This document shows, piece by piece, positions 37,123-47,767 of a stretch of 64,000 bases of DNA. The DNA lies in assembly GCF_000203795.2 (NCBI RefSeq), contig NW_006281104.1, positions 1,420,463 to 1,484,462 on the forward strand, in the 5' to 3' direction. A model generated the notes under the pieces. That model was not told the DNA's origin. It made no database searches and saw only the letters and a list, made by a program, of their open reading frames with translations. Source of the DNA: Batrachochytrium dendrobatidis JAM81. Lineage: Eukaryota; Chytridiomycota; Chytridiomycetes; Rhizophydiales. A program made the translations under genes and the position numbers. The stretch's first letter is position 1, and each line of letters opens with the position of its first letter.

Positions 37123-39907
37123 ATGATTATCAAGTCGATTCTTTTAGGATGGCTGTTCATCAGTACTTTTGTCAATGCAATTGAACAGTCGAATGCAACA
37201 TTGCCAGATCCTCTTTTATCGGTATGTTATAGATATTGATCTTGAATGCAACTCATGTAGTCTATTGCCTGTAGGTTGTCAGACGAAATGGTCTGCAGCC
37301 GTGATCGTAGTGTTATTGGATAGTAGTGAATGGGCATTGGGGTCATTCACTTGCAACGAGTGCGGTATTCTCTAGTCTACCAATTTGCACTTTGGTCAAG
37401 GTTGATTGGCGCCTCTTCAAGCCACCACTCACTATACACCTAGCTGCTCAGTGGAGACTTTGTTGATTGCTACATGACCATCTAATATGGCATATGTCAT
37501 TGATACTCTCTCACACAGGCTGATGAATCACACCAGCATGACTTTGAGCTCAACGATCTTGTTTGGCCCTTTTCTCTTGTAAAGGAGTTTTAAGATTAAG
37601 CAGATATCCAACTTTAAATCAACCCGACTAACTTGCTATTTTTATTACTGTTAGAATAACGCCTCAACACCACTATCCAACATCACCTCTCACTCGAGTA
37701 CATCTGACCCTCAGACACCAGGATTTTCTGCAGTCATCAACTCTTTTAAACCTATCAATCTTACTCATCCAGATGATAAACTAAATCAATCATCAACTGC
37801 AGTTCAAGATCACAGTCATGAATCCGTGACTTTAGATACGAAACTAGCACCAGTGTCTGATGAACTACCCAAGCAATCTATACAGACTTTTGGATTAAAA
37901 TCGGACAGTTCTCTAGCCCAGTCAGATGGTGATCATATACATTCCAAAGGACCTACAGAACCATTAAACATTGTACCTAGCTCTGTACCCTCACCACCTA
38001 CTCCTCCACCACTTGATCTTCCACCACCATCCTCTCTTCCACCTCCTCCACCACTTGTCTTTACTCCTCCTCCTCCCCCACCACTTGTCCTTCCCCCTCC
38101 ACCTTCTCCTTCTCCTCTTCCTCCCCCTCCACCACTTGTCCTTCCACCTCCACCTCCACCACCTTCTCCAAATCCATCGTCTATCGTAGAAAATACTCCA
38201 AGCGTACCAACATCTGTACCCAAACCTCCTATTCCAATAGTCTCAATATCAACTTCATCAAATTCACCCACATTCACTCCAATCAATGTGCCGCATCCTA
38301 GTCCTGTTGAGCCTAATTCTCGTCCTCCACCTGCATCCAAACCCATTGGACCAATCATCACTCAGATTCCTACTGTTCCAACTCCAAACGTGCCCGTTGG
38401 TCCCGTATCACAAATATCTCAAGTAGTAGCGACTGTTTCATCATCTCCTCAACCACAAGTATCATCGGGATCTGATCAGTCTGGTAATTCACCGTCTTCT
38501 GGAACTACACACATTCCAATTGTTGTCAGAGCAAGTACTGGTGGTGGTGGTTTAGTAGCAAAATCTGGAAGCAGATTGGAAAATTCAGACGTCAGCGGAG
38601 GTTTGTCGTCTGGAGGCAGCACCACTCATAGTAATGGCATTACTGCTGGATCTGGAAATACAAACTCGAATCCTGGTTCATCGAATTCTAATGTTGATGT
38701 TGGACCCAATCAATCTGAATTTCCCAAGGCTTCATCTGAGTCTGACAATAATTCTCGTAGTTCTAAATCAAATAGTCTTGGACCTACAGCCATTGTCGGA
38801 TGTGTAGCTGGCGTAGCTGGTGTTTTGGCTGTTGTTGTCGGGCTGGTGATGGCCAAGAATAGGATGCCTAGTAGCTCTGCAAGTGGTAAATTTATCAAAC
38901 CACTCCTTCCAAGTTTTGGTGCTACTCCTATTGCCAGTCCCGATCTCCAACACCAACCGGTAGCTCAAACGCACTGCGAGACCATTGATCCATCATCCTC
39001 ACTTTCTAAAGACCAACATTCAAAAGATTCATACCATCAGCCTCACTATGGTTTAGAAAACAATCACCAGAACCAGAACTTGCCCATGATGAACACAACA
39101 TCTATATATTCAAACTTTGTTTCGGCTACAGCTGTTGATCCAATGCCTAATCATCCAAATCCTTCCGGCTTGAATGATATGGCAATGCGTTTTTCCAAGA
39201 TTTCCGAGGTATCCACCGAACCTGCATTATTTACGAGTTCTGGCGAACTTAGCACTGCTGAAAATAGCTTGTTCATGAATGATCACTTTGACCAAAACTA
39301 CAATGGCTTGCATAGTGGTAGTGACAAGACACTTCCCGAGGAACCCATTTACCAACATGTGCATCTAGAAAAATTTGCAACTCATCCTCAATCACCACAA
39401 ATCTTCCATTCTCCAACTGATAATTCTGGCGAGCCTGTCCAGATTTATCACTCGTCTTTTGTTTCTGATCCGTCGTCCAATGGCGATTTTACAAACATGG
39501 ACAGGTCTGGATCGACTGAATATTTGAATGCACCCAACCCTATACGTACCCAACCATCGGCTAGTGCTTCAAGATATCCCAGTCAGAGATCTCATCCTTC
39601 CACTATGCTATCTCTTGCAAACCGCAGTCGTGATTCTCTCACTGTCGCTCAAGCTGCACATAACATGTCACACAATAAATTCTCACATTCACAGCGACGA
39701 CAGTCTCACACACCACTGTCGGCAGCTTCGACTGAGCCAGATATTCGTCCTGAAAACGACAATGTGTCTGCTGCTGCCCTTGCTGTTGCTGCCGCTGCGA
39801 CTGCTGCCGCATCTCAAGATTCCAACTCTGATCAGTTCTACAAGTACGATTCGTTCATTTCCTACCAGCGCTATAGTGAATATTCCAACGAAAGTCGACT
39901 CGAATGA
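37123..39907 (+). CDS. single-pass membrane protein with Pro-rich ectodomain (3 exons, 803 aa)
   Basis: Exons 37123-37221, 37519-37578 and 37655-39907, all phase 0. Exon 1 encodes a signal peptide, MIIKSILLGWLFISTFVNAI. The ectodomain has a poly-Pro region (about residues 110-175, PPPPPLV-type repeats), then Ser/Gly-rich sequence, one membrane helix (AIVGCVAGVAGVLAVVVGLV, about residue 385) and a cytosolic tail of about 400 residues. Layout, position next to the 32082 gene and tail features (Ser-rich, TPLSAASTE versus MSTLSAALTE near the end) suggest the two are distant tandem paralogues. No catalytic domain. The poly-Pro stalk resembles cell-wall-spanning sensors or adhesins; this is inference. 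Confidence 0.82.
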
Positions 39908-40285
39908 AGATCTCAGTGTTTACTTTTTGTCTATGCATATACTCCAAGGGTATTATGCGTCCATGATTTGAAATTGACAAACTCGATCAAGAATATAAAT
40001 TCATTTTTCTACAATCCGTTTTTATTTTAATGGTATTTCAAGTTGGTATTTTAAAACAATGTATTGATGGTACACATTATTACATTTATCAATTTATACC
40101 AACTCGCAAGTGAATTTGTTTAAATTTGGGTTGCCAACCCAAACACATTTGCTTTGAAAGCGGATCGCATGTTCAGCATTGACATTTAATATACTGAAGC
40201 AATATTTAAACTTGAAATGATTTATTGAGTATTTTAGTAACTTGAACACATTTGAATTTTGATAAAGTTGATCCAGTAATAGAAT

Positions 40286-41146
40286 TTACATGCCATTGCT
40301 GTCATCAATATTTTTTAAAGTCATATCGTTATTGTCTGGAATTATATTTCCATCAGCATCATCGATATTCTTTAAAGTCGTATCGTTATCGCTTGGAGTT
40401 GTATTTCCATCGCCATCATCGTTATTCTTTAAATTTTCATTCTTGTCGCCTGGAGTTGCGTTCCCGTCATCATCATTATGTTGAGCAGTTGGAGTGTTGC
40501 TGCTTTTAGCAGGTGGAGTATCGCTAGACTGTTTGTCACTACTTTCACCAACATGTCGTTCACCAACCACGCGGTGAACTACCGCATCGATTGTAGATTC
40601 TTTTAATATATCCATTGTCGATTTGGTCATTTTTATAGAAGTCGGAATTTGAGGACTAGGAGGACTAGGAGGGTTAGGAGGACTAGGAGGGGTTAGAGGG
40701 GTTTGGTTCATTGGCGGATTCAGTGGTTGCTGGTTTGAATGTTGATTTTGAGAATCATTTGACGAGTGACGATGATCTTCAGAATCATTTGACGAGTGGT
40801 GATGATCTTCAGAATCCTGAACTGCATTAATATGAGAGTTACTGTGTTCATGTGTAGCCGAGTGATGCTTAGTCGCTCCACCTCCAGTATGAGTCGGACT
40901 CCTTTTATACAATCGACGGGATGGACGTATTGCAAATGGTATTACCGACTCTCGAGTTAAATAATGAAGGCTAGGTTTTTCTAAATCATTATCCAGCTGT
41001 TTGATTATGACAGTCATATCATTATCAATGGCTGGTGGTTTAGCATAAACAGATTCTGATTGTTTGGCTGGTGTCACTTGGATCACTAATGCGTTTGTTG
41101 AAACTGCCGTAGCAATCGCCCATAAACTAATCCCAGCAATATGCAT
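40286..41146 (-). CDS. predicted secreted protein with acidic C-terminal repeats (286 aa)
   Basis: Single minus-strand exon. The N-terminus MHIAGISLWAIATAVSTNAL is a signal peptide. A dibasic site, RRLYKR, near residue 80 could be cut by a Kex2-type protease. The middle is His/Ser/Asn- and Pro-rich (SEDHRHSSNDS repeats, PPSPPNPPSPPSP). The C-terminus has about three degenerate 19-residue acidic repeats (NDDGDGNTTPSDNDTTLKN type). I know no family for it; the layout is that of lineage-specific secreted chytrid proteins. Confidence 0.75.
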   Translation of the reverse strand: MHIAGISLWAIATAVSTNALVIQVTPAKQSESVYAKPPAIDNDMTVIIKQLDNDLEKPSLHYLTRESVIPFAIRPSRRLYKRSPTHTGGGATKHHSATHEHSNSHINAVQDSEDHHHSSNDSEDHRHSSNDSQNQHSNQQPLNPPMNQTPLTPPSPPNPPSPPSPQIPTSIKMTKSTMDILKESTIDAVVHRVVGERHVGESSDKQSSDTPPAKSSNTPTAQHNDDDGNATPGDKNENLKNNDDGDGNTTPSDNDTTLKNIDDADGNIIPDNNDMTLKNIDDSNGM

Positions 41147-42015
41147 CCAGCTGTCAAATAATGTCTTTAGTCGAGTACAGTAGATTCAATTAGTGTAAAG
41201 TAGTGACTAATGAAAAAAGTGCTGCTTGGCAAAGTTTAAATTGGACTCTATTTAAGAATATGTACAAATATGGATGTTGAGTTTTGTGTTGCTTGAATTG
41301 AGTACCTGAAAGCAACAACCACAGACAAGTAGCCATTTTGTGCAAATCGCTATCAGCCTCTACAGCGTCGATTCAAAAGCTTGAAGCTAACATGAGAGGC
41401 GTCTTGATATTAGCCGTGACTCACGGTTATTCTTGCCGATATGGTCTAACAAGCTAGAAGAAATCAACATACCACGGCTATATTCAGGTAAAATGGAACA
41501 CTAGGAGTACAAAAATACATAGTAAGCAATCAGTTTCATGTTGGATTGGTGCCAGTCCCACCACATTTACTGAACAACGTGCTTTAGACTCCTTCAACTC
41601 GGCCGGTCGCTGATCATTTCTGTACAAAATACTGTCCAAATGTTCAACACTGCACTCATATCACTGTTCCAATGCATTACACATACTTGTCACTTGTTCA
41701 ATCTGCAACTTTTTCTTCATATAGATTGATCACTAATGAGCATTGGCTGACCGGCATGGAAACAACTGTTGTATTCCCAAAATATGCAATTATTGGTTTT
41801 TGGACTAGATTGTAATTGTATCTGATATTACAACATGACTGAGTGTGCTAGCGCCATGTATTGGTTGTGTAAACCCAGCGTCTACAATCACAATGTATGG
41901 TCATAGTTTGTGTAGTGGAGTTTTTCCTTGTTTGGTTGCAGTTTGTAGTAACGACAACTGGAACTGGAACTGGAATTGAACCCAAAATGTAAAATAGTCG
42001 CTGCTTCCACATGGT
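41147..42015. other. intergenic with MITE-like ends
   Basis: CCACGGCTATATTCAGGTAA then AATGGAACAC at about 41472 is a left terminus of the MITE family. TTGGACTAGATTGTAATTG near 41800 is from the short subfamily interior. No gene was seen. Confidence 0.45.
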
Positions 42016-42444
42016 TTACATTGTTAGTTTAGGTTTACCCGACTCTGGACTCGGAAACGACATTGGAATCGTTGTCCAAACACAGTTTTTGATGGTTTTA
42101 GCATTCAAACATGTCATTTTACATATGACATGATACGCTATGTCAGAACTTTGTATAATGTATCCAGATTCGACTGGTAATTGACTATATGCTGATGGGT
42201 AGCTGCCACCAAATGCATATGCAGTGTATTCATGTGTAATGTATTGGATGTCCGTGTTGAACCTGTTGGACAATATATTGTCATGACGCATCAAATCGCA
42301 GATATTTAAACTAAAATCATTGATTTGTTGTGCTGTCTGACTGTATCTATGGTGTTGATCAATGTCAATCAGTAATGCATTTGTATTGGTCATGACTTGT
42401 GTGCAGTAATCTGACAGTATCGTGATGTATGATATCATGATCAA
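42016..42444 (-). CDS. hypothetical ORF (142 aa)
   Basis: An isolated minus-strand frame starting MIMISYITILSDYC. There are several Cys (SLNICDL, VICKMTCLNA, KNCVW), which might form disulfides, and the first 15 residues are weakly hydrophobic, but a clean signal peptide is not evident. No family is recognised. It could be a chance frame or the last exon of a secreted gene. Confidence 0.3.
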   Translation of the reverse strand: MIMISYITILSDYCTQVMTNTNALLIDIDQHHRYSQTAQQINDFSLNICDLMRHDNILSNRFNTDIQYITHEYTAYAFGGSYPSAYSQLPVESGYIIQSSDIAYHVICKMTCLNAKTIKNCVWTTIPMSFPSPESGKPKLTM

Positions 42445-42894
42445 TGTAAAATATTACTTGATCAAACACGGTAATTGTGGTTGTGATTACAATCTATAAT
42501 TGGCAGGATATTGGGCGATTTTGTGTGCAATATGGTATACTGCTGCAAATATCATGATTATCACATTCCATTAGTATGTGTGATTATATTGCACCAATCG
42601 ACCAGTATACGATCACTGCATACATCAACATGTGCATAATGACCATATTGTTGGCATTGTATATTCAACATGTGATACTTGATACACGATAAAGTTGACA
42701 CTGCGACTGATGTGTGTGATCAGTCAGACTATTGATGCAACTATTGACACCACAATCAACGAGTCAAACCAGTCAAATTGGTCGGATCTGATATCAGCAC
42801 ACATGACTATTGTTGGTATTGGTGTTGCATGTGTCAATACGACATGTCAAGCAAGCTGTATTGTATTGGAAATACAATTGTCAATGTAAAATGA
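42445..42894. other. intergenic, nothing firm
   Basis: AT-rich, with many short TGATAT/CAATATG-type words but no clear gene. Confidence 0.4.
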
Positions 42895-42984
42895 TCAGAT
42901 ATAATGCATGTAAATCCAATTTTATTGTAAATTAAACAGAATGACAATTGAATCGGTTGAAACCAATCCAGATTAACATTCAAA

Positions 42985-44055
42985 TCAATTGGGTGGATCG
43001 TCACGTCTGGGCTGCCTTACTTTTAAATTTAAAAGGGTTTCCACATATTGGAATAACCACCCTAAACTGGAAGTTTCTCGAACGGGTTGAGCTATAGGTA
43101 TATGTGTTTCCTCGGATGACGGTTCCTCGGTTAGCGGCTCTGCAGATAATGTGGCAATGTCAGAATTTTCCAGGATCTTGGGAAAATTTTCAGGATTATC
43201 GAGTACTTCGTCATATGATGGAGGTTGATTCTCAGAGTCTTCCGAGTCTACCTCATGCTGTTCATGATTCTGCATTGCACTTTCATATGATGGGGGCAAA
43301 TTTTGAACTTCTTGCTGTGATGAACTTTGAATCTCATTAGCAGATTCAATCGCGAATTCTGTCGATTGTCTCGTTATCAGCTCGTATAATTCGTAGCCAA
43401 GGGAAATAGTAATGGATGATAATCCAAAGTTTACATGGAACCTAACTGTCAAGGCTCTTGTAAATCTTTCAAAGAAAAGTAATGCGATTTTTCTTTCTAC
43501 CCGTCTCATCCTTGACAATGCTGTATCATATTCCGACTCGAGCATATACTTTTGCTTTTCAAGACTGACAAGTTCAGAATTGAGGTTTTCAAGCTCAATT
43601 CTAAGGCCATCAAGTGCACTTTTATACTTTGAACCATTGGATTTTTTATAAAATCTACGTATCAACTGCTGATATTCTACACGTAGCTGAGCTACATATC
43701 TTTCTTGAGTAGTAACCATATCTCTTTTCGAGTCACGAATTTCCATTGCTTTAATGTATAGTATATATTTTTTACAGTAGTTTCTGATTAAATTTTGATT
43801 TTCGACTGTAAATGTATCTAGCTCAAATGTATGTGTAGCATCTGGATCAACAACTTGCATAGATATATATCTAATATTTATAGCATCAGTAGGCGGAGTC
43901 GTTGAAAGGCTATATTCAGTACTTGTAGTCGCAGTAGATAGAGTTGTTGAAAGACTATGTTCTGTACTTGCAGTCGTACTGGGAGTAACAGGACTAGCAA
44001 CAGTGACTGAACAAACAAGCAGGATTGATGTTAATGCAGCAGCTGATAATTTCAT
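42985..44055 (-). CDS. predicted secreted coiled-coil protein with two PPxY motifs (356 aa)
   Basis: Single exon. The signal peptide MKLSAAALTSILLVCSVTVA is followed by Ser/Thr-rich TTASTEHSLSTT repeats. Residues about 90-200 are a charged coiled coil (LRIELENLNSELVSLEKQK). A moderately hydrophobic stretch near residues 195-230 (SSITISLGYELYEL) could be membrane-active. The C-terminal part is acidic with two WW-domain ligand motifs, LPPSYESA (about 251) and QPPSYDEV (about 276). It is a tandem paralogue of the gene at 44678, with the same order: signal, Ser/Thr linker, coiled coil, charged tail. No enzyme fold. Such proteins are typical of Batrachochytrium lineage-specific secretomes. Confidence 0.8.
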   Translation of the reverse strand: MKLSAAALTSILLVCSVTVASPVTPSTTASTEHSLSTTLSTATTSTEYSLSTTPPTDAINIRYISMQVVDPDATHTFELDTFTVENQNLIRNYCKKYILYIKAMEIRDSKRDMVTTQERYVAQLRVEYQQLIRRFYKKSNGSKYKSALDGLRIELENLNSELVSLEKQKYMLESEYDTALSRMRRVERKIALLFFERFTRALTVRFHVNFGLSSITISLGYELYELITRQSTEFAIESANEIQSSSQQEVQNLPPSYESAMQNHEQHEVDSEDSENQPPSYDEVLDNPENFPKILENSDIATLSAEPLTEEPSSEETHIPIAQPVRETSSLGWLFQYVETLLNLKVRQPRRDDPPN

Positions 44056-44677
44056 TCTATTAGTTTGGTTAGGCAGGTTGTAATGCTGTTCAACAGGTCA
44101 ATTCTTGGATTGTATTTATGTTTGTTAGAGTGCATAATGTTAAAAGCATGCTGGATGACCGTCCTAAGGAATTATCTTTATTGTCAGGGTTAATGGTGAT
44201 TTATTGTTACCAAGGTCAAAGTAGCAAAAGGAAGGATCCCTTTATACGGTAATCCGTAGTCTTGATTGGACTATTGCTTGTGTATTCAAATATTGTATGA
44301 TTAATCAACTGTGGAGTTTTCACCCTTTTTCACCCTAACCCTGACTAGTAAGCCACAATACGGTCAAGTACAGGTCATGTAAACCTGTATGCAATGGGTT
44401 TGACATTCGGTTATTAGTTGGTCATCAATGTGTTGTGGTATTGTATGGTTTGCAATTGCAATTGATTGACATGATTCAAACATGTCGTGGTTTAGTGATA
44501 TTTTGCATTCAACTCGACACAATACACACATGCATGTCAGCATCATCAATTCATACTATGATATCATGTCAACCAAGACTGTGTACAATAATCAGATATA
44601 ATGCATGCACATACAAATTTATTGTAAATTAAACCATAATGACAATTGAATTGGCTGAAACAAGTCCAGATTAATGT

Positions 44678-45493
44678 TCAAATCAATGGTTCGCGATCCT
44701 CACGTTTGGGTCGCTGAAAGAGTGATTTCAATCCATTCATAGGCTTGGAAAACCCTTTCCGTTTATTGGGGGGCACTTTCTGTTTAGAGGATCCAGGTCC
44801 AGATTCTTCATCTGATGATGTTTCCAAATCTTTGTGTTTTCGTTGATCACCAGATTTTCGATGTTTTCGTCGACCACCAGATTTTCGGTCAAGATCCTTG
44901 TTTTTTGATGATTGTCGTTCAAGGTAATCTTTAACGGAAGGCATTTCTTTGATAAGATAAGCTTGGCGGATAATTGTTACAACATCCATAGGGGTTCCGA
45001 AAACGAGACTCGCAATCTGTTTATCGGTTTCCCATTTTCTTTCTACAAGATAACCAATCTCGGACTGGCACTCCTCAAATTCTTTTCGAAATTTGGCAAG
45101 TTTAGATCTTTGTTTTTCAAGATTAAGCTCAGCCTTTCGAATTTTGTCATTGTGTTTTGAACTGTCACCTTTTCCTCGAGGTTTCTTTTTCAGAGTTTCA
45201 AGCTTTTTTTTGCAGCCCATTACCACTTCATATTGACTGTCACATCGAGCTTCTAACGGGCCATATTTTTTGCTTTGCCGATCACGATTATTCTGTATCT
45301 CTGCGTATTTGTTGAGCAAATACTTGACGCTATCTGGAAGTGAATCAAGATTATCTAGGCCTATACCGCTTGGACTAGGAATTGGCAAGATTCTAGACTC
45401 GGTGCTTGTAGTCTTACTGGGTTTAACTGGGCTGGCTGTAGTGACCGAGAAGGCAAGCAAGATTGATGACAATACAGCAACTGCGAGTTTCAT
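44678..45493 (-). CDS. predicted secreted coiled-coil protein, paralogue of the 42985 gene (271 aa)
   Basis: Single exon. The start was placed at MKLAVAVLSSILLAFS because the paralogue begins the same way; an in-frame ATG lies 7 codons upstream. After the signal peptide come SPVKPSKTTSTES and a Lys/Glu coiled coil (residues about 60-160) with two Cys. The C-terminal third is strongly basic (GGRRKHRKSGDQRKHK, PPNKRKGFSKP, LFQRPKRED), an NLS-like composition. The PPxY motifs of the neighbour are missing here, so the pair differs mainly in the tail. Confidence 0.8.
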   Translation of the reverse strand: MKLAVAVLSSILLAFSVTTASPVKPSKTTSTESRILPIPSPSGIGLDNLDSLPDSVKYLLNKYAEIQNNRDRQSKKYGPLEARCDSQYEVVMGCKKKLETLKKKPRGKGDSSKHNDKIRKAELNLEKQRSKLAKFRKEFEECQSEIGYLVERKWETDKQIASLVFGTPMDVVTIIRQAYLIKEMPSVKDYLERQSSKNKDLDRKSGGRRKHRKSGDQRKHKDLETSSDEESGPGSSKQKVPPNKRKGFSKPMNGLKSLFQRPKREDREPLI

Positions 45494-45910
45494 TTTACTG
45501 TTTTGGTTGATCAAGTTGTAATGTCATTCAACAGGTCGGTTTTTGAACTGTATTTATATCCATTATTGAATAAATAGCATTAAAAGCATATTCCTTGAAT
45601 AACCGTCCTAAGGGGTTGACTTTATTGTCAGGGTTGAATAGTGATTTGTTATCAATTTCAAACTTTGAAAGGATCTCCCTTTATATGGTATCCGCAATGT
45701 TGGTTGAGCCGCTATTTGTCCATACGCTTGAATATCATATGGTTGATTATGCAGTCCCACCCTAAAAATGGCTATGGTCAAGGGTTAGGGTTAAGAAATG
45801 AGTATAAACCAAAACTGCAATAAGTTGACACTCGGATATTAGTTGGTCATCAACATGTGCCGTGATATTCCATGTTTGTTAAAGTAGCAAGTGATTGGCA
45901 TGATTCAACG

Positions 45911-47767
45911 TACAAGTAGTGTATAATGAGCATCGGATGATACTGTTTTACTTGAACAAGAGTGCTAAATCCGTTGGAATAATTGTAATTTAGTCGTCTA
46001 TTTCTGTACTACATTTTACACCCTCATTGTTACACAACATCAAATGTCTGCAAAAAACAGCTGGAAATGGAATGCGTTTGTAGGAATACAAAACACCATA
46101 CACAAGATGACAGCAGTATTGCATACATACAAATCAAAGTATGATATCATGACTGCCAACGGATTGATTGAAAACAACTTTATATCCAACTTGCTCATCA
46201 ACAACCAACAACTCTGTTGGAGTTTTGTGTAATCTGATTTATATTAATTTAAATGGAGGTGTGTGTGTATGATCTGTAACTGTTAGTAGTTGACAGAAAA
46301 TAGCAAATCAAAAGTGTAATGGGAGTTGCACAATAATTCAGGATCAGCAGGCTTGGGGTTTTCAATGATAATGAAAAGATGTAATAAAACAATAATATGT
46401 TGAAATGGTTGGAAGAGTCATTTATTAATAAATATGAGTTATAGTCAGTCTTGTAGTAATTGATTGTTTGTATCTTGGTGACACGAACAAGTAGAATGTA
46501 TGATGAGCAATCAGAAAAGTAAATTGATCAATAGGTGTAATTCATATTGTTTACCAAGTCAAATAGTGGAATTATGGCACACAAACATTGGTGATACGAG
46601 TCCCTTGAATCATCACATATTACCATTTAGTATCCCGCATGGATACTCGACACATTTGGTAGTCATACATTGTATGGTCACCAAGTTTGAACCCACATTC
46701 ATGTATTGTGTTGGACTGTCAATATTGTCAATACAACTCTGTACACACATTTGTTGTATTCTGAATCACGGATACGATTGCAATCTAGTTCAACAACAAT
46801 CATGACACATGTCAGTAATGCAACTGTTGTTTGCATGCCAATCACCACCAACAACACCACTTTATTGTCAATCAGTCCATGACACTGACTGTTTATTACA
46901 CACCAACACTGTTAGTATTCCGTTTACATGACTAGACTGCAAGTTGTCGTATTCGTTTGTGTAGATTTGAAATTGTTAGTAATCGAGTTTTGACATTCAA
47001 TTCGTGCTGTTTTTGTATATTTTTGTATATTGCTGGACATTCAACTCAACGTCTTGTTCCAAAGTAGACATGTGTTTGATGTCATGTTTGTATAATCGAA
47101 ACAGGAATCCAGTTTGCCAAGTAAATGCTGCAAGACTCTTGACAATCAGTCATGTACAGTATTGAGTCGGATGTTCATACTATTGATAGCATGACAATTG
47201 ACAGTTCAAGAGTTATGTTGAAGCTTTTCTAATCATTGGCAATACTTTGAGTTTGCATATTGAAAGTATTACAGTTGGTATAAAGTATTGATACTGCTGA
47301 TATGACCATCAATCCATACTGCATTGAACAGGACTGCAACACAGTGTCATATCACTAGATCAAGTGTTGAGGCAGCCGTTTGAAGGATTTTACCACTAAT
47401 ATTTGACCAGCTGTTGTGTGGATAAACCGTTACTCTATACTGACCGTAACTTGAAACTGACTGACTATGCCAATCGATCTTGACATATTCTTTAGTATAT
47501 GGGTCAGGGTTAGCAGTCCTTGACTATGAGTCCTGTTTCATTCAATGGCTGAAGAGTTGTGCATAAAAGAGTTTACACATGAGTATTTGTGCTACATATA
47601 CCTAAATGGCGGTCGAGTTGTTGCTGCATAAGCTCATATAACCCTTATGTCTTGATTATATATTTAATCGCTATAAAAGTATGGTTCATATCCACAACTG
47701 GCTCATTCATTACCAAGAATTGTCCTACTAATTGACAAGCTTTATCACATCCATTCTCGTCAACAGG
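45911..47767. other. long repeat-rich intergenic stretch
   Basis: No gene is called. The block 46650-46760 (TTTGGTAGTCATACATTGTA, GTTTGAACCCACATTCATGT, ACTCTGTACACACATTTGTT) recurs at 62645-62755 and inverted at about 49500-49590. TTTACATGACTAGACTGCAA near 46925 is a MITE-like right end. Short frames at 46044 and 46500 lie in these repeats. Confidence 0.5.
47672..47679 (+). promoter_or_regulatory. TATA-like box
   Basis: TATAAAAG lies 89 bases before the chosen ATG of the secreted-protein gene at 47768, a usual distance for a fungal core promoter. Sequence match only. Confidence 0.4.

Larger units (their letters stand above)
42895..45910. repeat. tandem duplication of a secreted-protein gene with flanks
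   Basis: Two units in the same orientation: about 42895-44475 and 44595-45910. Shared parts include the 3' flank (AGATATAATGCATG, then TTTATTGTAAATTAAAC and TGACAATTGAAT), the signal-peptide region, and about 400 bp upstream (GTCCTAAGG, CTTTATTGTCAGGGTTRA, then the CGGTTATTAGTTGGTCATCA-type block). The coding middles have diverged far more than the flanks. Confidence 0.85.

Noticed and set aside
36747..37184. 145-codon frame before the second surface gene
   Set aside because: It overlaps the signal peptide exon in another frame and covers the likely promoter; composition is random-like.
44325..45795. Telomere-like CCCTAACCC / GGGTTAGGG words in the duplicated spacers
   Set aside because: Only about one and a half repeat units each; too short to call interstitial telomere sequence.
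46500..46805. 101-codon frame
   Set aside because: It lies in a repeat block also found at 49500 (inverted) and 62650, where the frame is not kept.
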